This document shows, piece after piece, positions 23,460 through 31,680 of a stretch of 64,000 nucleotides of DNA. The notes under the pieces were generated by a model. It was given only the letters and a program-made list of their open reading frames with translations. It was not told the DNA's origin and searched no databases. This stretch comes from an uncultured Bacteroidota bacterium (GTDB lineage: Bacteria > Bacteroidota > Bacteroidia > B-17B0 > Aurantibacillaceae), in the NCBI GenBank assembly GCA_937873155.1, contig CALMVZ010000002.1:1-64000 (forward strand). The letters are read 5' to 3'. Each line of letters starts with the position of its first letter. Within the stretch, counting starts at the first letter, position 1. Made by a program: the position numbers and the translations under genes.

Positions 23460-24584
23460 TCAGCCGAAGGAAATTTCAGCGGGCGTTCCGAATTTTTGAA
23501 GGACACGTATGTGTGACCTCAAAGCTTCCATAAAAGTAATATTCTCCAGGTATGGAATACCGAACTCTTCGGCAGTTCTTTTAACTATATGTGCTATTTC
23601 GGGATAATGGACATGACAAATTGCAGGAAACAAATGATGTTCCACCTGGAAATTCAAACCGCCAACGTACCATGAAATGAGTTTGCTTCTCCGTGAAAAA
23701 TTAACCGTTGTATTCATTTGATGGATAGCCCAGTTATTTTGGATATTCAGATTCTCATCCGGTAAAGGATGACTGGTCTCTTCAACTGTGTGTGCCAATT
23801 GAAAAATGACGGTAAGAACGACTCCGGCTATGAACTGCATCAATAAATAACCAAGAACAAATTCAACAACCGGCATTTGCAAAACTACCATTGGCAAAAC
23901 AAAAAATACCAGGAAATAAACAACCTTACTTAAAATTAATTTAATGAGTACAGTTTTGTTCTGCGCTCTTGTTCCTTTGTTCACACCTTCCTTGGTGTAT
24001 TTATGAAACTGAACGAAATCTTTTGCAAGGGTCCAATACAAAGTGAGTAATCCATAAAATAAAAAAGAATAAATGAACTGGAATTTCTGATACCATTTTA
24101 TTTTGGTATGCGGCGAAAAACGCATCACTAACTTATCATCTATATCATTATCCATGTTAACGATATTGGTGTAAGTATGATGAAGGAAATTATGCTGCAG
24201 CTTCCAGGTAAAAACAGAACCACCTACCAGGTTAATCGTATACCCTACCCACTTATTTGTTTTTGAACTTAACGAATAGGCTCCGTGATTGGCATCATGC
24301 ATGATACTCATGCCGATACCGGCTTTTGCAAAACCCATTATTGTCCAAATACCTAAACTTATGCCAATAACCGGCTGGAACATTAATAATGCAACGAAGG
24401 GAAGAATATATGCTGACAAAAGAACGATCGTTTTTACGATCATTTGACTGTTATGATGCTTGCTTAATTTATTCTCTTTAAAATACCCGTCTACTCTCTG
24501 ACGAAGCGTCGCGAAAAAAATATTTTTTTCTTTTTGATTATCTATAAAACGTACTTCCTGGAAACTTCTGGTCTTGTTTTGCAA
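23460..24584 (-). CDS. Front-end type membrane fatty-acyl desaturase
   Basis: 374 aa. Three histidine boxes bind the di-iron centre: HDANH (96-100), HNFLHH (131-136) and QVEHH (313-317). The Gln in the third box is the hallmark of front-end (linoleoyl-CoA-type) desaturases. Four or so membrane helices; no cytochrome b5 domain, so an external electron donor is needed. The start is TTG 24584: a stop lies three codons upstream in frame and the next Met (48) would delete conserved N-terminal sequence. The cold-shock genes follow on the 5' side and desaturation is a cold response, but a shared promoter is not evident because a terminator lies between them. Confidence 0.92.
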   Translation of the reverse strand: MQNKTRSFQEVRFIDNQKEKNIFFATLRQRVDGYFKENKLSKHHNSQMIVKTIVLLSAYILPFVALLMFQPVIGISLGIWTIMGFAKAGIGMSIMHDANHGAYSLSSKTNKWVGYTINLVGGSVFTWKLQHNFLHHTYTNIVNMDNDIDDKLVMRFSPHTKIKWYQKFQFIYSFLFYGLLTLYWTLAKDFVQFHKYTKEGVNKGTRAQNKTVLIKLILSKVVYFLVFFVLPMVVLQMPVVEFVLGYLLMQFIAGVVLTVIFQLAHTVEETSHPLPDENLNIQNNWAIHQMNTTVNFSRRSKLISWYVGGLNFQVEHHLFPAICHVHYPEIAHIVKRTAEEFGIPYLENITFMEALRSHIRVLQKFGTPAEISFG

Positions 24585-24617
24585 TAGCGGTTAAATTAGT
24601 ATTGGGTTAAATGAGTC

Positions 24618-24652
24618 AAAAAAAAGAGCAAACCCATTCGGATCTGCTCTTT
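24618..24652 (-). terminator. Terminator of the cold-shock genes
   Basis: On the minus strand, AAAGAGCAGATCC...TTTGCTCTTT forms an 8-bp stem (arms 24625-24630 and 24644-24652) followed by a run of eight T. It separates the csp genes from the desaturase gene. Confidence 0.85.
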
Positions 24653-24662
24653 AATTTGGGGG

Positions 24663-24690
24663 TTTTGCCGAAGGCATCCCAACGGGAAAT
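24663..24690 (-). repeat. 28-nt two-hairpin element in a csp 3' UTR
   Basis: On the minus strand ATTTCCC-GTTG-GGATGCC followed by TTCGGCAAAA, starting 1 nt after the csp stop codon. It is 25/28 identical to the element in the yiaA leader (18746-18773); the three differences lie in the first hairpin loop. Confidence 0.75.
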
Positions 24691-24691
24691 A

Positions 24692-24880
24692 TTAAGCAAG
24701 ACTTACGTTCACTGCGTTAAGGCCTTTTTTACCGTCCTGAACTTCGAATACAACGTTGTCATTTTCGCGGATCTCTTCTTTTAAACCTGTTACGTGAACA
24801 AATACTTCTTGTCCATCTTCTCCTTTAATAAAACCAAAACCTTTGGCTTCGTTAAAAAATTTTACTGTTCCTTTTTTCAT
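24692..24880 (-). CDS. Cold-shock protein (CspA family), copy 2 of a tandem pair
   Basis: 62 aa single cold-shock domain with RNP1 KGFGFIKGED and RNP2 VFVHVTGL. It binds single-stranded RNA/DNA and melts RNA structure. It is nearly identical in protein sequence to the copy 19 bp upstream (differences at a few positions such as MKK/MQK, KGED/KAED, VFVH/LFVH), so it is a tandem duplicate. Both are downstream of an RhlE-type helicase on the same strand. Confidence 0.95.
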   Translation of the reverse strand: MKKGTVKFFNEAKGFGFIKGEDGQEVFVHVTGLKEEIRENDNVVFEVQDGKKGLNAVNVSLA

Positions 24881-24899
24881 TGGTTTACTTTTTTAAATA

Positions 24900-25088
24900 T
24901 TAAGCTAAACTAACGTTAACTGCATTAAGACCTTTTTTGCCTTCCTGCACTTCGAATACAACGTTGTCGTTCTCGCGAATCTCTTCTTTTAAACCTGTTA
25001 CATGAACAAATAATTCTTGTCCATCTTCTGCTTTAATAAATCCGAAACCTTTCGCTTCATTAAAAAATTTTACTGTTCCTTTTTGCAT
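24900..25088 (-). CDS. Cold-shock protein (CspA family), copy 1 of a tandem pair
   Basis: 62 aa; RNP1 is KGFGFIKAED and RNP2 is LFVHVTGL. Its 68-nt upstream spacer contains a short GTCCG/CGGAC inverted repeat (25104-25108 with 25123-25127) that could structure the leader, as in other csp mRNAs; no clear -7 element is seen there, so transcription may come from the helicase promoter. A third homologue lies at 35137. Confidence 0.95.
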   Translation of the reverse strand: MQKGTVKFFNEAKGFGFIKAEDGQELFVHVTGLKEEIRENDNVVFEVQEGKKGLNAVNVSLA

Positions 25089-25156
25089 TGTTTTTTGTTT
25101 TTTGTCCGCTTTTTTAATTTAACGGACGGTTATTATTACTTATTTACTTGTATTGA

Positions 25157-26290
25157 TTAAGAGTTGAACGGATGAGCTTTCACAACATCGATGTTCTTCT
25201 TAATTAATTTGTTTATGTCTTTTAAGTACGGCATTTCATCCTGTGTACAGAATGATAATGCGATTCCTGAACTGCCTGCGCGTCCGGTTCTTCCGATACG
25301 GTGAACATACGTTTCAGCTTGTTCAGGGATCTCGTAATTAATTACGTGTGATAATTTATCTACATCAATTCCGCGTGAAGCGATATCAGTTGCAACTAAA
25401 ACACGGATCGTACGGTTCTTAAAGCCTTTTAAAGCTCTTTCACGTGCGCCTTGTGATTTGTTACCATGGATAGCTTCAGCTTTAATGCCATGACTATTTA
25501 AGTCTTTTGCCACTCTGTCAGCACCGCGTTTTGTACGGGTGAACACCAAAGCGTGTTCTATCTTTCCGTCTTTAATAACATAATTCAATAACGAACGCTT
25601 GTTCTCCTTCTTCACATAATAAACCGATTGGCTCACTAAAGTTGCTGTTGAAGAAACAGGAGTTACGGAAACACTTACCGGATTTTTCAAAATGGTATTA
25701 GCTAATTTCATGATATCAGGTGATACAGTTGCCGAAAAGAACATGGTTTGTCTTTTTGGAGGCAATTTAGCTATCACTTTTTTCATATCATTAATAAAGC
25801 CCATATCTAACATACGGTCAGCTTCATCCAGTACAAAATATTCTACATTATTTAATTTGATGTAGCCTTGATTCATTAAGTCCAATAAACGTCCGGGTGT
25901 TGCAATTAAAATATCAACACCTCTGCGAAGATCTTTAACCTGGTTTACTTGCGATACACCGCCGAATATTGTTGTGTGACTTACACTTAAATTATGGCTG
26001 TACATTTTGAAGTTGTCACTTATCTGAAGTGCTAATTCACGTGTTGGTGCCAATACTAATGCTTTTATAGTACGCGGTTGGTTGGATAATCCTTTGTTCT
26101 CTAATTGTTGTAAAATTGGAAGAGCGAATGCCGCAGTTTTACCGGTACCGGTTTGCGCGCATCCAAAAATATCTCTTCCTTCTAATAAGTGAGGGATCGA
26201 TTGTTCCTGAATTGGTGTGGGTACAGAATACCCCATTTTATCTAGTGCCGTTATAAGGGGCTTGATAAGTTTTAAATTTGAAAAGGTCAT
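25157..26290 (-). CDS. rhlE: DEAD-box ATP-dependent RNA helicase, RhlE type
   Basis: 377 aa. All DEAD-box motifs are visible: Q-motif (GYSVPTPIQEQSIP), AQTGTGKT (I), PTRELA (Ia), DEAD (II), SAT (III), ARGIDV region (V: ATDIASRGID) and HRIGRTGR (VI). The protein ends soon after the helicase core (NIDVVKAHPFNS), without the basic or RNA-binding tail of many RhlE/CsdA proteins. It unwinds structured RNA in ribosome assembly or mRNA decay. The two csp genes follow downstream, giving a cold/RNA-structure cluster. Confidence 0.95.
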   Translation of the reverse strand: MTFSNLKLIKPLITALDKMGYSVPTPIQEQSIPHLLEGRDIFGCAQTGTGKTAAFALPILQQLENKGLSNQPRTIKALVLAPTRELALQISDNFKMYSHNLSVSHTTIFGGVSQVNQVKDLRRGVDILIATPGRLLDLMNQGYIKLNNVEYFVLDEADRMLDMGFINDMKKVIAKLPPKRQTMFFSATVSPDIMKLANTILKNPVSVSVTPVSSTATLVSQSVYYVKKENKRSLLNYVIKDGKIEHALVFTRTKRGADRVAKDLNSHGIKAEAIHGNKSQGARERALKGFKNRTIRVLVATDIASRGIDVDKLSHVINYEIPEQAETYVHRIGRTGRAGSSGIALSFCTQDEMPYLKDINKLIKKNIDVVKAHPFNS

Positions 26291-26513
26291 TAATTATTTA
26301 TAATATTCATTGGACTTAGTGCGCTTTGCATGGCCCGGTTTTACTTAATAAGAAAAGTGTAAAATTTACTGAATTGTAATTAGGGTTACAAATTAGATTG
26401 AGATACAATCTTCTAATGAAGAATACAAATATACAGCCTTTTATTGGAAATACCTAATAATGCGGTTTTTAGCTGAACAACAGCCTGATGCATAAATCTT
26501 TACCTTTTTAAAT

Positions 26514-26891
26514 TTATGCCGGTTTTTCGATGAAAACGAAAGGGTGCTGAAGGCTTTTCTCCAGGATTTTGCCTTGGTCAAGCATGTCAAGATCATTTTG
26601 ATCATACTTCCAGATCACTTTGAACTTGGACTTATCATCAAGAATTGAATGAAGAGTTTGCAGCATAGTTAATAGAATACGGACACTTACTGAATTGATA
26701 TAATCAAGATCCAGGGTGAAAGTAATAGTACTAGGACTAAATTCTTTAAAATCTTCGATCCAATCGAAAGCTCCTTTATAGAAATTCTTTCCGTCTTCAG
26801 GACGTGAATTACCTGTGATCTTCAGCTCTCCGTTAGCTCTGAACATTATTTCGGGAGTTTTTCTCTCGGCTGATACAACGTAATTCTTCAT
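26514..26891 (-). CDS. SiaC-family regulatory phosphoprotein (DUF1987)
   Basis: 125 aa. The N-terminus VSAERKTPEIMF, the GKNFYKGAFDWIEDF block and LDYINSVSVRILLTMLQTL are characteristic of DUF1987/SiaC. In Pseudomonas, SiaC is phosphorylated on a Thr by kinase SiaB and dephosphorylated by phosphatase SiaA; the equivalent position here would be Ser67 or Ser69 (inference). It lies 69 bp downstream of the SiaA-like phosphatase gene on the same strand. No SiaB-like kinase or diguanylate cyclase is found in the window. Confidence 0.88.
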   Translation of the reverse strand: MKNYVVSAERKTPEIMFRANGELKITGNSRPEDGKNFYKGAFDWIEDFKEFSPSTITFTLDLDYINSVSVRILLTMLQTLHSILDDKSKFKVIWKYDQNDLDMLDQGKILEKSLQHPFVFIEKPA

Positions 26892-26960
26892 TAATTAGCA
26901 GGTATAATTAATTTAACTCTATAAAAATGCGATTTTTTTCGGAAACGGCAAAAAAAAGGA

Positions 26961-28487
26961 TCAGATCCTGATTCCCATTAAGGTAATATCATCAACTTGT
27001 TCAAGGTCACCTTTCCACGCGGTGAGTGCAGATTCAATTGCTGCCCTCTGCTCCTTCATCGGCAGCTCCGAGATGTCGATCAATAATTGCTTCAATTGCT
27101 TATACATGAATTTTTTTCCTTTAGGGCCGCCAAACTGATCGGCCATTCCATCTGTAAAGGAATAGATCATATCCTCTTTTTGCAACTGAAGCGTTTGTTG
27201 TTTGAACGGAACAGTATCCCTTTGGTGTTTACTCACAGGCATTTTATCAGGCTCCAATTCAATTAATTTCTTTTCCCTTACTACCCACACCGGATTATTT
27301 GCACCGGCATAAGTAAGTGTATTTGTTTTAAGATCGAAACTCAATAAAGCACAATCCATCCCGTCCTTTCCGCCTTCAGTATCAAACATTAAATGATCGA
27401 TGATCTTATCCCGTGTGTAATTCATGATATCCTTTGGCTCTGTTAGCTTTTCAGATATCACCGCTTCATTTAAACATGAAATATTAAGCATACTCATAAT
27501 TGCACCGGGAACACCATGACCCGTACTATCTGCAATCGCTAAAACAAACCGGCCGTTGCTAAGATCATGCAGCCAATAAAAATCACCACTTACAATATCT
27601 TTTGGCTGGAAGAAAAGGAAGTGTTGCTTGAATTTTCCTTTCAGAACTATTTCTTTTGCTAATAAAGAATATTGGATGCGCTTTGAATAAGTAATACTAT
27701 CCATCATTTCTTTATTCTTCTCTTCTATCCTTGTTTTCTGCAACTGCAATTCTTTTTCGGCTTTATCCAAATGCTCAACCATGTGGTTAAAGGAAACAGC
27801 AAGTTCTCCGATCTCATCACGCGACCTCACATCCACCGATTGCTGAAGATCACCTTCACCTACTTTTAAATGTGCGTTACGCAATATTAAGATCGGATTA
27901 GAGATGTTACGCGCGAGAATGTATCCGATGATTATACTTAGCAGCGATATAAGTCCGCTTGCAATGAAAGATGTGACCTGGACTTTTTTCACAGTCTCCT
28001 GAATTGTTTTCGTAGAAAAACCAACCATCACTTTTCCACTAAGCACTTCTGATTGAATTGGTGCTTCCTTTACAATAATCGCATCCGATGATTGGATCTC
28101 TGTATCCAAATTATATTTTTCCGGGAAAACACTGAAAGCCGTTTTTTTCAACTCTCGCGCTTTCCCTTTTACTGCTTCTAAAGTATCAATTTGGATCAAT
28201 GCTATAAAAGTAAGGCGATCATCAGATTTGGCATATTGCATCGACATTTCGACTCCGCTGAAATTCTGTTCTATCAATGCAACATTAACGCCTAAAGCCA
28301 CTGTTGCAGCCATATTCTTTACTTCTTCATTATAACTGTTGATCAACAGATCTTTTTGTTTGCTTGGGAAATAAATAAAAATGAATGGTGCGAAGAATAA
28401 AATAATACCAATAACAACCATTAAGATCTTATTACGTACCGAAATGAATTTGAAAGAAAGTCCGGAATTATATTGCTTTTTTGCCAT
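26961..28487 (-). CDS. Membrane PP2C/SpoIIE phosphatase with sensor and HAMP domains (SiaA-like)
   Basis: 508 aa. TM1 (about 22-43), a periplasmic sensor region of about 125 residues, TM2 (about 172-195), HAMP (ISNPILILRNAHLKVGEGD) and a coiled-coil linker containing EEKNKEMMDSITYSKRIQ. The C-terminal PP2C/SpoIIE domain has the metal-binding Asp positions in VSGDFYWL, ADSTGHGVPGA, GKDGMDCAL, SFTDGMADQ and QVDDITLMG. It senses an extracytoplasmic signal and dephosphorylates a regulator, probably the SiaC-like protein encoded next. It overlaps the upstream PBP-like gene by 20 bp. Confidence 0.92.
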   Translation of the reverse strand: MAKKQYNSGLSFKFISVRNKILMVVIGIILFFAPFIFIYFPSKQKDLLINSYNEEVKNMAATVALGVNVALIEQNFSGVEMSMQYAKSDDRLTFIALIQIDTLEAVKGKARELKKTAFSVFPEKYNLDTEIQSSDAIIVKEAPIQSEVLSGKVMVGFSTKTIQETVKKVQVTSFIASGLISLLSIIIGYILARNISNPILILRNAHLKVGEGDLQQSVDVRSRDEIGELAVSFNHMVEHLDKAEKELQLQKTRIEEKNKEMMDSITYSKRIQYSLLAKEIVLKGKFKQHFLFFQPKDIVSGDFYWLHDLSNGRFVLAIADSTGHGVPGAIMSMLNISCLNEAVISEKLTEPKDIMNYTRDKIIDHLMFDTEGGKDGMDCALLSFDLKTNTLTYAGANNPVWVVREKKLIELEPDKMPVSKHQRDTVPFKQQTLQLQKEDMIYSFTDGMADQFGGPKGKKFMYKQLKQLLIDISELPMKEQRAAIESALTAWKGDLEQVDDITLMGIRI

Positions 28488-28941
28488 CTACGCTGATAGT
28501 TGTTCCGGAGGCATTTTTAAAGCTGGTCACGCCAATGGTGCCTTCATTATTTTTAATGTATTTGAGAAGATCTTCTTCCGAATCGAAGAATTGCGGTGAA
28601 CTCATTTTACCCTGGAATACTTGCGCAAGGAAATATTTGTTGAGTTCTTTTGCAGTCATACCAAAAATACGTTTCGCCATATCCTCACCAATTCCGGTTG
28701 AAGTTTTCATGAAGGCTAAAGTGATCTTTGTTCCATCCTTCCAGCGTTGTTGTTCTCCTTTTAGGATCACTTTTAATTTTGATAAAGGAATTTCGTTGGG
28801 CGCCCCTTTCGAATTTACAACTACGGCTAATCCTCCTTCTACTTGCGGTTCCGCGAAATTTTCAGCTGTTGCGGGAGCAAAGGAAGATAGTACCAGCAGT
28901 AAACCGATAACTAAACCTGATATGTACACAATTGCTCTCAT
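28468..28941 (-). CDS. Small secreted PstS/PBP-like protein
   Basis: 157 aa with an N-terminal signal (VYISGLVIGLLLVLSSFAPATA). The mature part resembles one lobe of phosphate-binding PstS-like proteins (VVVNSKGAPNEIPLSKLKVI, MAKRIFGMTAKELN, NEGTIGVTSF). It is too short to be a full two-lobe binding protein, and no ABC transporter genes are adjacent. It is coupled to the SiaA-like phosphatase gene (20-bp overlap) and follows the porin-like gene by 1 bp. I infer that it delivers a ligand or signal to the phosphatase sensor domain. Confidence 0.82.
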   Translation of the reverse strand: MRAIVYISGLVIGLLLVLSSFAPATAENFAEPQVEGGLAVVVNSKGAPNEIPLSKLKVILKGEQQRWKDGTKITLAFMKTSTGIGEDMAKRIFGMTAKELNKYFLAQVFQGKMSSPQFFDSEEDLLKYIKNNEGTIGVTSFKNASGTTISVDGKKAI

Positions 28942-28942
28942 T

Positions 28943-29995
28943 TTAAAATCCTATAGCGAACTGAACGAAAAAATTATTTGTAAAGATCAGATTAGTAGTA
29001 CCTGCTTTCTTATACTGATACTCCAATTTAATTGTTGTCAGGTAATTCACTTCGTATCTTAACCCAACTGTGAACATTTCTGTATTCACACCGGTAAAAT
29101 ACATCTCACCTTTTTGGTAATCTACGTTATCGTATCTTACGTATGGAACGAATGCATCTTTAATACGGAAACCAAAATACCCATAGGCTGCATAAGTTGT
29201 TTTAACGCCGATCGAGTCGGTTGCATTCTGACAAGAACTCGCTTCTGCTAAAAATTCGATCTTCTTTTTAAAATAAGCGATCGACCCTGAATAAAGTCCC
29301 TGGTTCACATTATGGACTTGTTTAACTCCACCGCCATGATCATGAACTACTCCATCAATTTTATCCAAATAAACAGAACCGCCTAACCGTAACCCGTCGA
29401 TAGGTTTGAAATTCAGAGCAAAGACATAACACTTTTCCGCGTTATTATCAGCGAGGTCAGTTGAACCCAGGCCGTTACCTACCATTATGGTATATCCGAT
29501 CTTTAAATTACCAAGATCTTGTCCTGACAATCCGAAACCCGTTGTATGCAACGAAATAATATTTTGATTGAACAATTCAGGCCTTCCTACTGTCGGGAAA
29601 AATAAACGTCCATGATGGTAAGTATCATTCCAATAATTTATAGCAGTATGCACTTTACCTGCAAAGAAATTATGATTCTTGAAATAATTGTATTTAAAAA
29701 TAGCGCGTTCTAAACTTATATCGAATTTTGTCGGCGAGGTAGGACTATATTTTAAAACTGATTCCCCAAGGAAAGATATCTTGTCGCTGAGATCAGATGT
29801 AATAAAAAGATCCTGCTCACCAAACTGGAAATTCAATCTTTCTTTTTCATAATCATAATTAGTTCCGATATCAATAAAGCCACGAATAACCGTTTTGTCC
29901 TTGATCTGGGCAGAAAGGTTTAAAAAGCAAGAAATAAAAATCAAAGAAAGTAACTTTATTCTCATACTCAGTTTAAATGGGTTGATGGACATCAT
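28943..29995 (-). CDS. Outer-membrane porin-like beta-barrel, first gene of the SiaA/SiaC-like operon
   Basis: 350 aa from 29995; an in-frame ATG at 29965 gives a cleaner signal peptide (MRIKLLSLIFISCFLNLSAQ). The mature part has alternating amphipathic strands (e.g. VIRGFIDIGTNYDYE, RLGGSVYLDKID, YAAYGYFGFRIKD, VGLRYEVNYLTTIKLEYQY) and ends in an aromatic residue (FVQFAIGF), as barrels do. There is no plug, so it is not a TonB receptor. The leader is short behind an exact -7 element at 30006-30013. Substrate unknown. Confidence 0.85.
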   Translation of the reverse strand: MMSINPFKLSMRIKLLSLIFISCFLNLSAQIKDKTVIRGFIDIGTNYDYEKERLNFQFGEQDLFITSDLSDKISFLGESVLKYSPTSPTKFDISLERAIFKYNYFKNHNFFAGKVHTAINYWNDTYHHGRLFFPTVGRPELFNQNIISLHTTGFGLSGQDLGNLKIGYTIMVGNGLGSTDLADNNAEKCYVFALNFKPIDGLRLGGSVYLDKIDGVVHDHGGGVKQVHNVNQGLYSGSIAYFKKKIEFLAEASSCQNATDSIGVKTTYAAYGYFGFRIKDAFVPYVRYDNVDYQKGEMYFTGVNTEMFTVGLRYEVNYLTTIKLEYQYKKAGTTNLIFTNNFFVQFAIGF

Positions 29996-30005
29996 CCGTC
30001 ACATT

Positions 30006-30013
30006 CAAATATA
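30006..30013 (-). promoter_or_regulatory. -7 element TATATTTG of the porin-PBP-SiaA-SiaC operon
   Basis: Exact TAnnTTTG match, 11 nt upstream of the ATG at 29995 and 41 nt upstream of the alternative ATG at 29965. Confidence 0.58.
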
Positions 30014-30145
30014 AATAAATAATTTTTATAAAGGGCATTTGAACCGCTAAGATATTAATTTACAATTGTTTGATTTTCAGCTCTTTTAAAGTCTGAAAAA
30101 TGTTCTCATTCCGAATTATTTTCGTTTATTTGATCAGTTGCAGTT

Positions 30146-30946
30146 ATGAAAAAGATCACTTTCCAATTTTTTATTGTTATTCTGTTATTTAGTTACGCTT
30201 TCATCCGTGCACAAAACTTCATTCTTAATAGTAAAGTTGAATTAAGGAATTGGAAACTTACCAACAGGGCGATGAAAAGCGGAAAATTTATTGATGAGGC
30301 TGTTATTGAATTACAAAATTCAAGCGGGGCTGTTTCTGCCGTGAGATCAGATGCGGAAGGAAATTTTAGTTTGAATATTCCTGCGAACGGAGATTATACA
30401 TTAACAATAACTTATCCCGGGCAAAATCCTAAAAAATATCTTGTGAGTACCAAAGGGGTTAAGAACAATGATCCGAATTCGAGGCCGCAAATAAATATCG
30501 CGGGAATGATCGCGATGAAACATGTTAAAGACATGAATTATCTGGGTCTTGATCAAACTCATGTAAAGATCGGGAATAGTTCTGTTATTCCAAGAACAAC
30601 GCTCAACGACGGTGAATATAAACTCATTCAGAAATTTTGTACTGCCAATAAATTAGGGGATATGGCGCTTGAGAAAAAGAATTATCAGTTAGCCAAAACA
30701 TTCTACGAAATGGCATCAGATATGATTAGCGGGGAACCTTATCCGAAAGATCAATTGAAAAAAGCTGAAGACGGATTGAAATTTGAGAAAATTGCGCGAA
30801 AAAAATCTAACGCAAAACAAAATAAAGTAAAAAGTGCCATTGCCAATCAGAAACCGGCTACTGCTACTTCAAAAAGCACCGGTAGTCAAAGTTCAGGTGA
30901 AACAGGAAAAGCCAAACGTAAAACACGAATGACGATTGGAAAATAA
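30146..30946 (+). CDS. Secreted carboxypeptidase-regulatory-like protein with one helical repeat (family member 1)
   Basis: 266 aa. A signal peptide (MKKITFQFFIVILLFSYAF) is followed by a carboxypeptidase-regulatory-type sandwich (AVIELQNSSGAVSAVRSDAEG ... NIPANGDYTLTI). A linker with MNYLGLDQTHVKIG comes next. One TPR-like unit (KKNYQLAKTFYEMASDMI then SGEPYPKDQLKKAED) matches the repeat unit of the proteins at 48403-49890 and 53680-57174. The C-terminus is very basic and lacks the conserved roughly 65-residue end domain of those two. A near-consensus -7 element (TTTATTTG) is at 30125-30132. Function unknown. Confidence 0.82.
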   Translation: MKKITFQFFIVILLFSYAFIRAQNFILNSKVELRNWKLTNRAMKSGKFIDEAVIELQNSSGAVSAVRSDAEGNFSLNIPANGDYTLTITYPGQNPKKYLVSTKGVKNNDPNSRPQINIAGMIAMKHVKDMNYLGLDQTHVKIGNSSVIPRTTLNDGEYKLIQKFCTANKLGDMALEKKNYQLAKTFYEMASDMISGEPYPKDQLKKAEDGLKFEKIARKKSNAKQNKVKSAIANQKPATATSKSTGSQSSGETGKAKRKTRMTIGK

Positions 30947-30950
30947 AACC

Positions 30951-30967
30951 CTCCGCCTTAGGCGGAA
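30951..30967 (+). other. Short GC-rich hairpin after the gene at 30146
   Basis: TCCGCC-TTA-GGCGGA, 5 nt after the stop codon, with no T tract. It may protect the mRNA end. The remaining gene-free sequence to 31256 contains repeated ATATCGAACC motifs (see the separate entry) but no gene that I can support. Confidence 0.4.
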
Positions 30968-31159
30968 GGATCTTAATTGTTGTGGTCTCCACAGACAAAA
31001 TATCGAACCCATTGGGTGACGAAATAGCCCGAATTTTCCATTTAAAAGACTAACACGTCTGTAAACTATACACCTCAGATTAATTTTAGTGTAAATTTCC
31101 TATGTAATATTGATTACTATTATAAATTGGCTAATGTAGAGGGGAAACAGCGTATTATT

Positions 31160-31210
31160 GGTTCGATATTCCCTGATAAACTGGTTTTTTCAGAAAATAA
31201 ATATCGAACC
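31160..31210. repeat. 11-bp inverted repeat GGTTCGATATT / AATATCGAACC
   Basis: Arms at 31160-31170 and 31200-31210, with an inner CTGA/TCAG pair; a further copy of ATATCGAACC occurs near 31000. It lies between the ssrA terminator and the gene at 30146. It may be a degenerate small mobile element or a structured RNA; no transposase is nearby. Confidence 0.5.
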
Positions 31211-31256
31211 ACCGAAATAAATAGTATTGTTTGGCTTTTACAGAGGGAAAACAAGC

Positions 31257-31300
31257 AAAAAAAAGAGGGAAAACAAATGTATTCTAATTTGCTTTCCCTC
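31257..31300 (-). terminator. ssrA terminator
   Basis: On the minus strand, GAGGGAAAGCAAAT ... ATTTGTTTTCCCTC (arms 31287-31300 and 31265-31278) forms a 14-bp stem with one mismatch, followed by eight T. It begins 4 nt after the 3' end of the tmRNA. Confidence 0.92.
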
Positions 31301-31304
31301 CAAG

Positions 31305-31670
31305 TGGACCCGCAGGGAGTCGAACCCTGGTCCAAATAAGGAATTGGTAAGCTTTCTACACGTTTAGAACTTATTTGATTTTCGATCTAGTCCAGGCATA
31401 AATTCAAACCAAAACTAAACTTAGATGCTAATATTGCTCCAGGTAACATCATCACTGAAACAATTTGCTAATTTATGATGCAAAATTCTCGTCGCTAAGC
31501 AAAGACGCTACGAGGGTTGCAAAGGTTGCTTGATCTGAGATTAAGCAGCCATAGCGTAAGAATTCTCTTCGCCAATTGAAATTTTGAGAATTAGTATTAA
31601 AGTGCCATATCCACAACGCACTACATGCTTACTTATCAACCGCGCCTACTGTCAAAACCGGTCGGGCCCC
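31305..31670 (-). ncRNA. ssrA: Transfer-messenger RNA (tmRNA)
   Basis: The 5' end GGGCCCG (31670 downwards) pairs with the 3' CGGGTCC (up to 31306), giving an acceptor stem with the G3-U70 wobble that identifies alanine tRNAs; the discriminator is A (31305). The T arm reads CAGGG-TTCGACT-CCCTG. CCA is not encoded. After the 5' domain (GGTTTTGACAGTAGGCGCGG), the tag reading frame GGC GAA GAG AAT TCT TAC GCT ATG GCT GCT TAA (31573 to 31541) encodes GEENSYAMAA, a Bacteroidota-type degradation tag. With SmpB it rescues stalled ribosomes and marks products for proteolysis. Most of the 896-bp gene-free gap 30947-31842 is this gene and its terminator. Confidence 0.97.
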
Positions 31671-31680
31671 TAATGAAGTA

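Noticed and set aside
28468-28941. Phosphate ABC transporter
   Set aside because: Only a half-size binding-protein-like domain exists here; no permease or ATPase genes are adjacent.
31120-31339. Two overlapping small open frames at the ssrA 3' end
   Set aside because: They run through the tmRNA T arm and its terminator and have no coding features.
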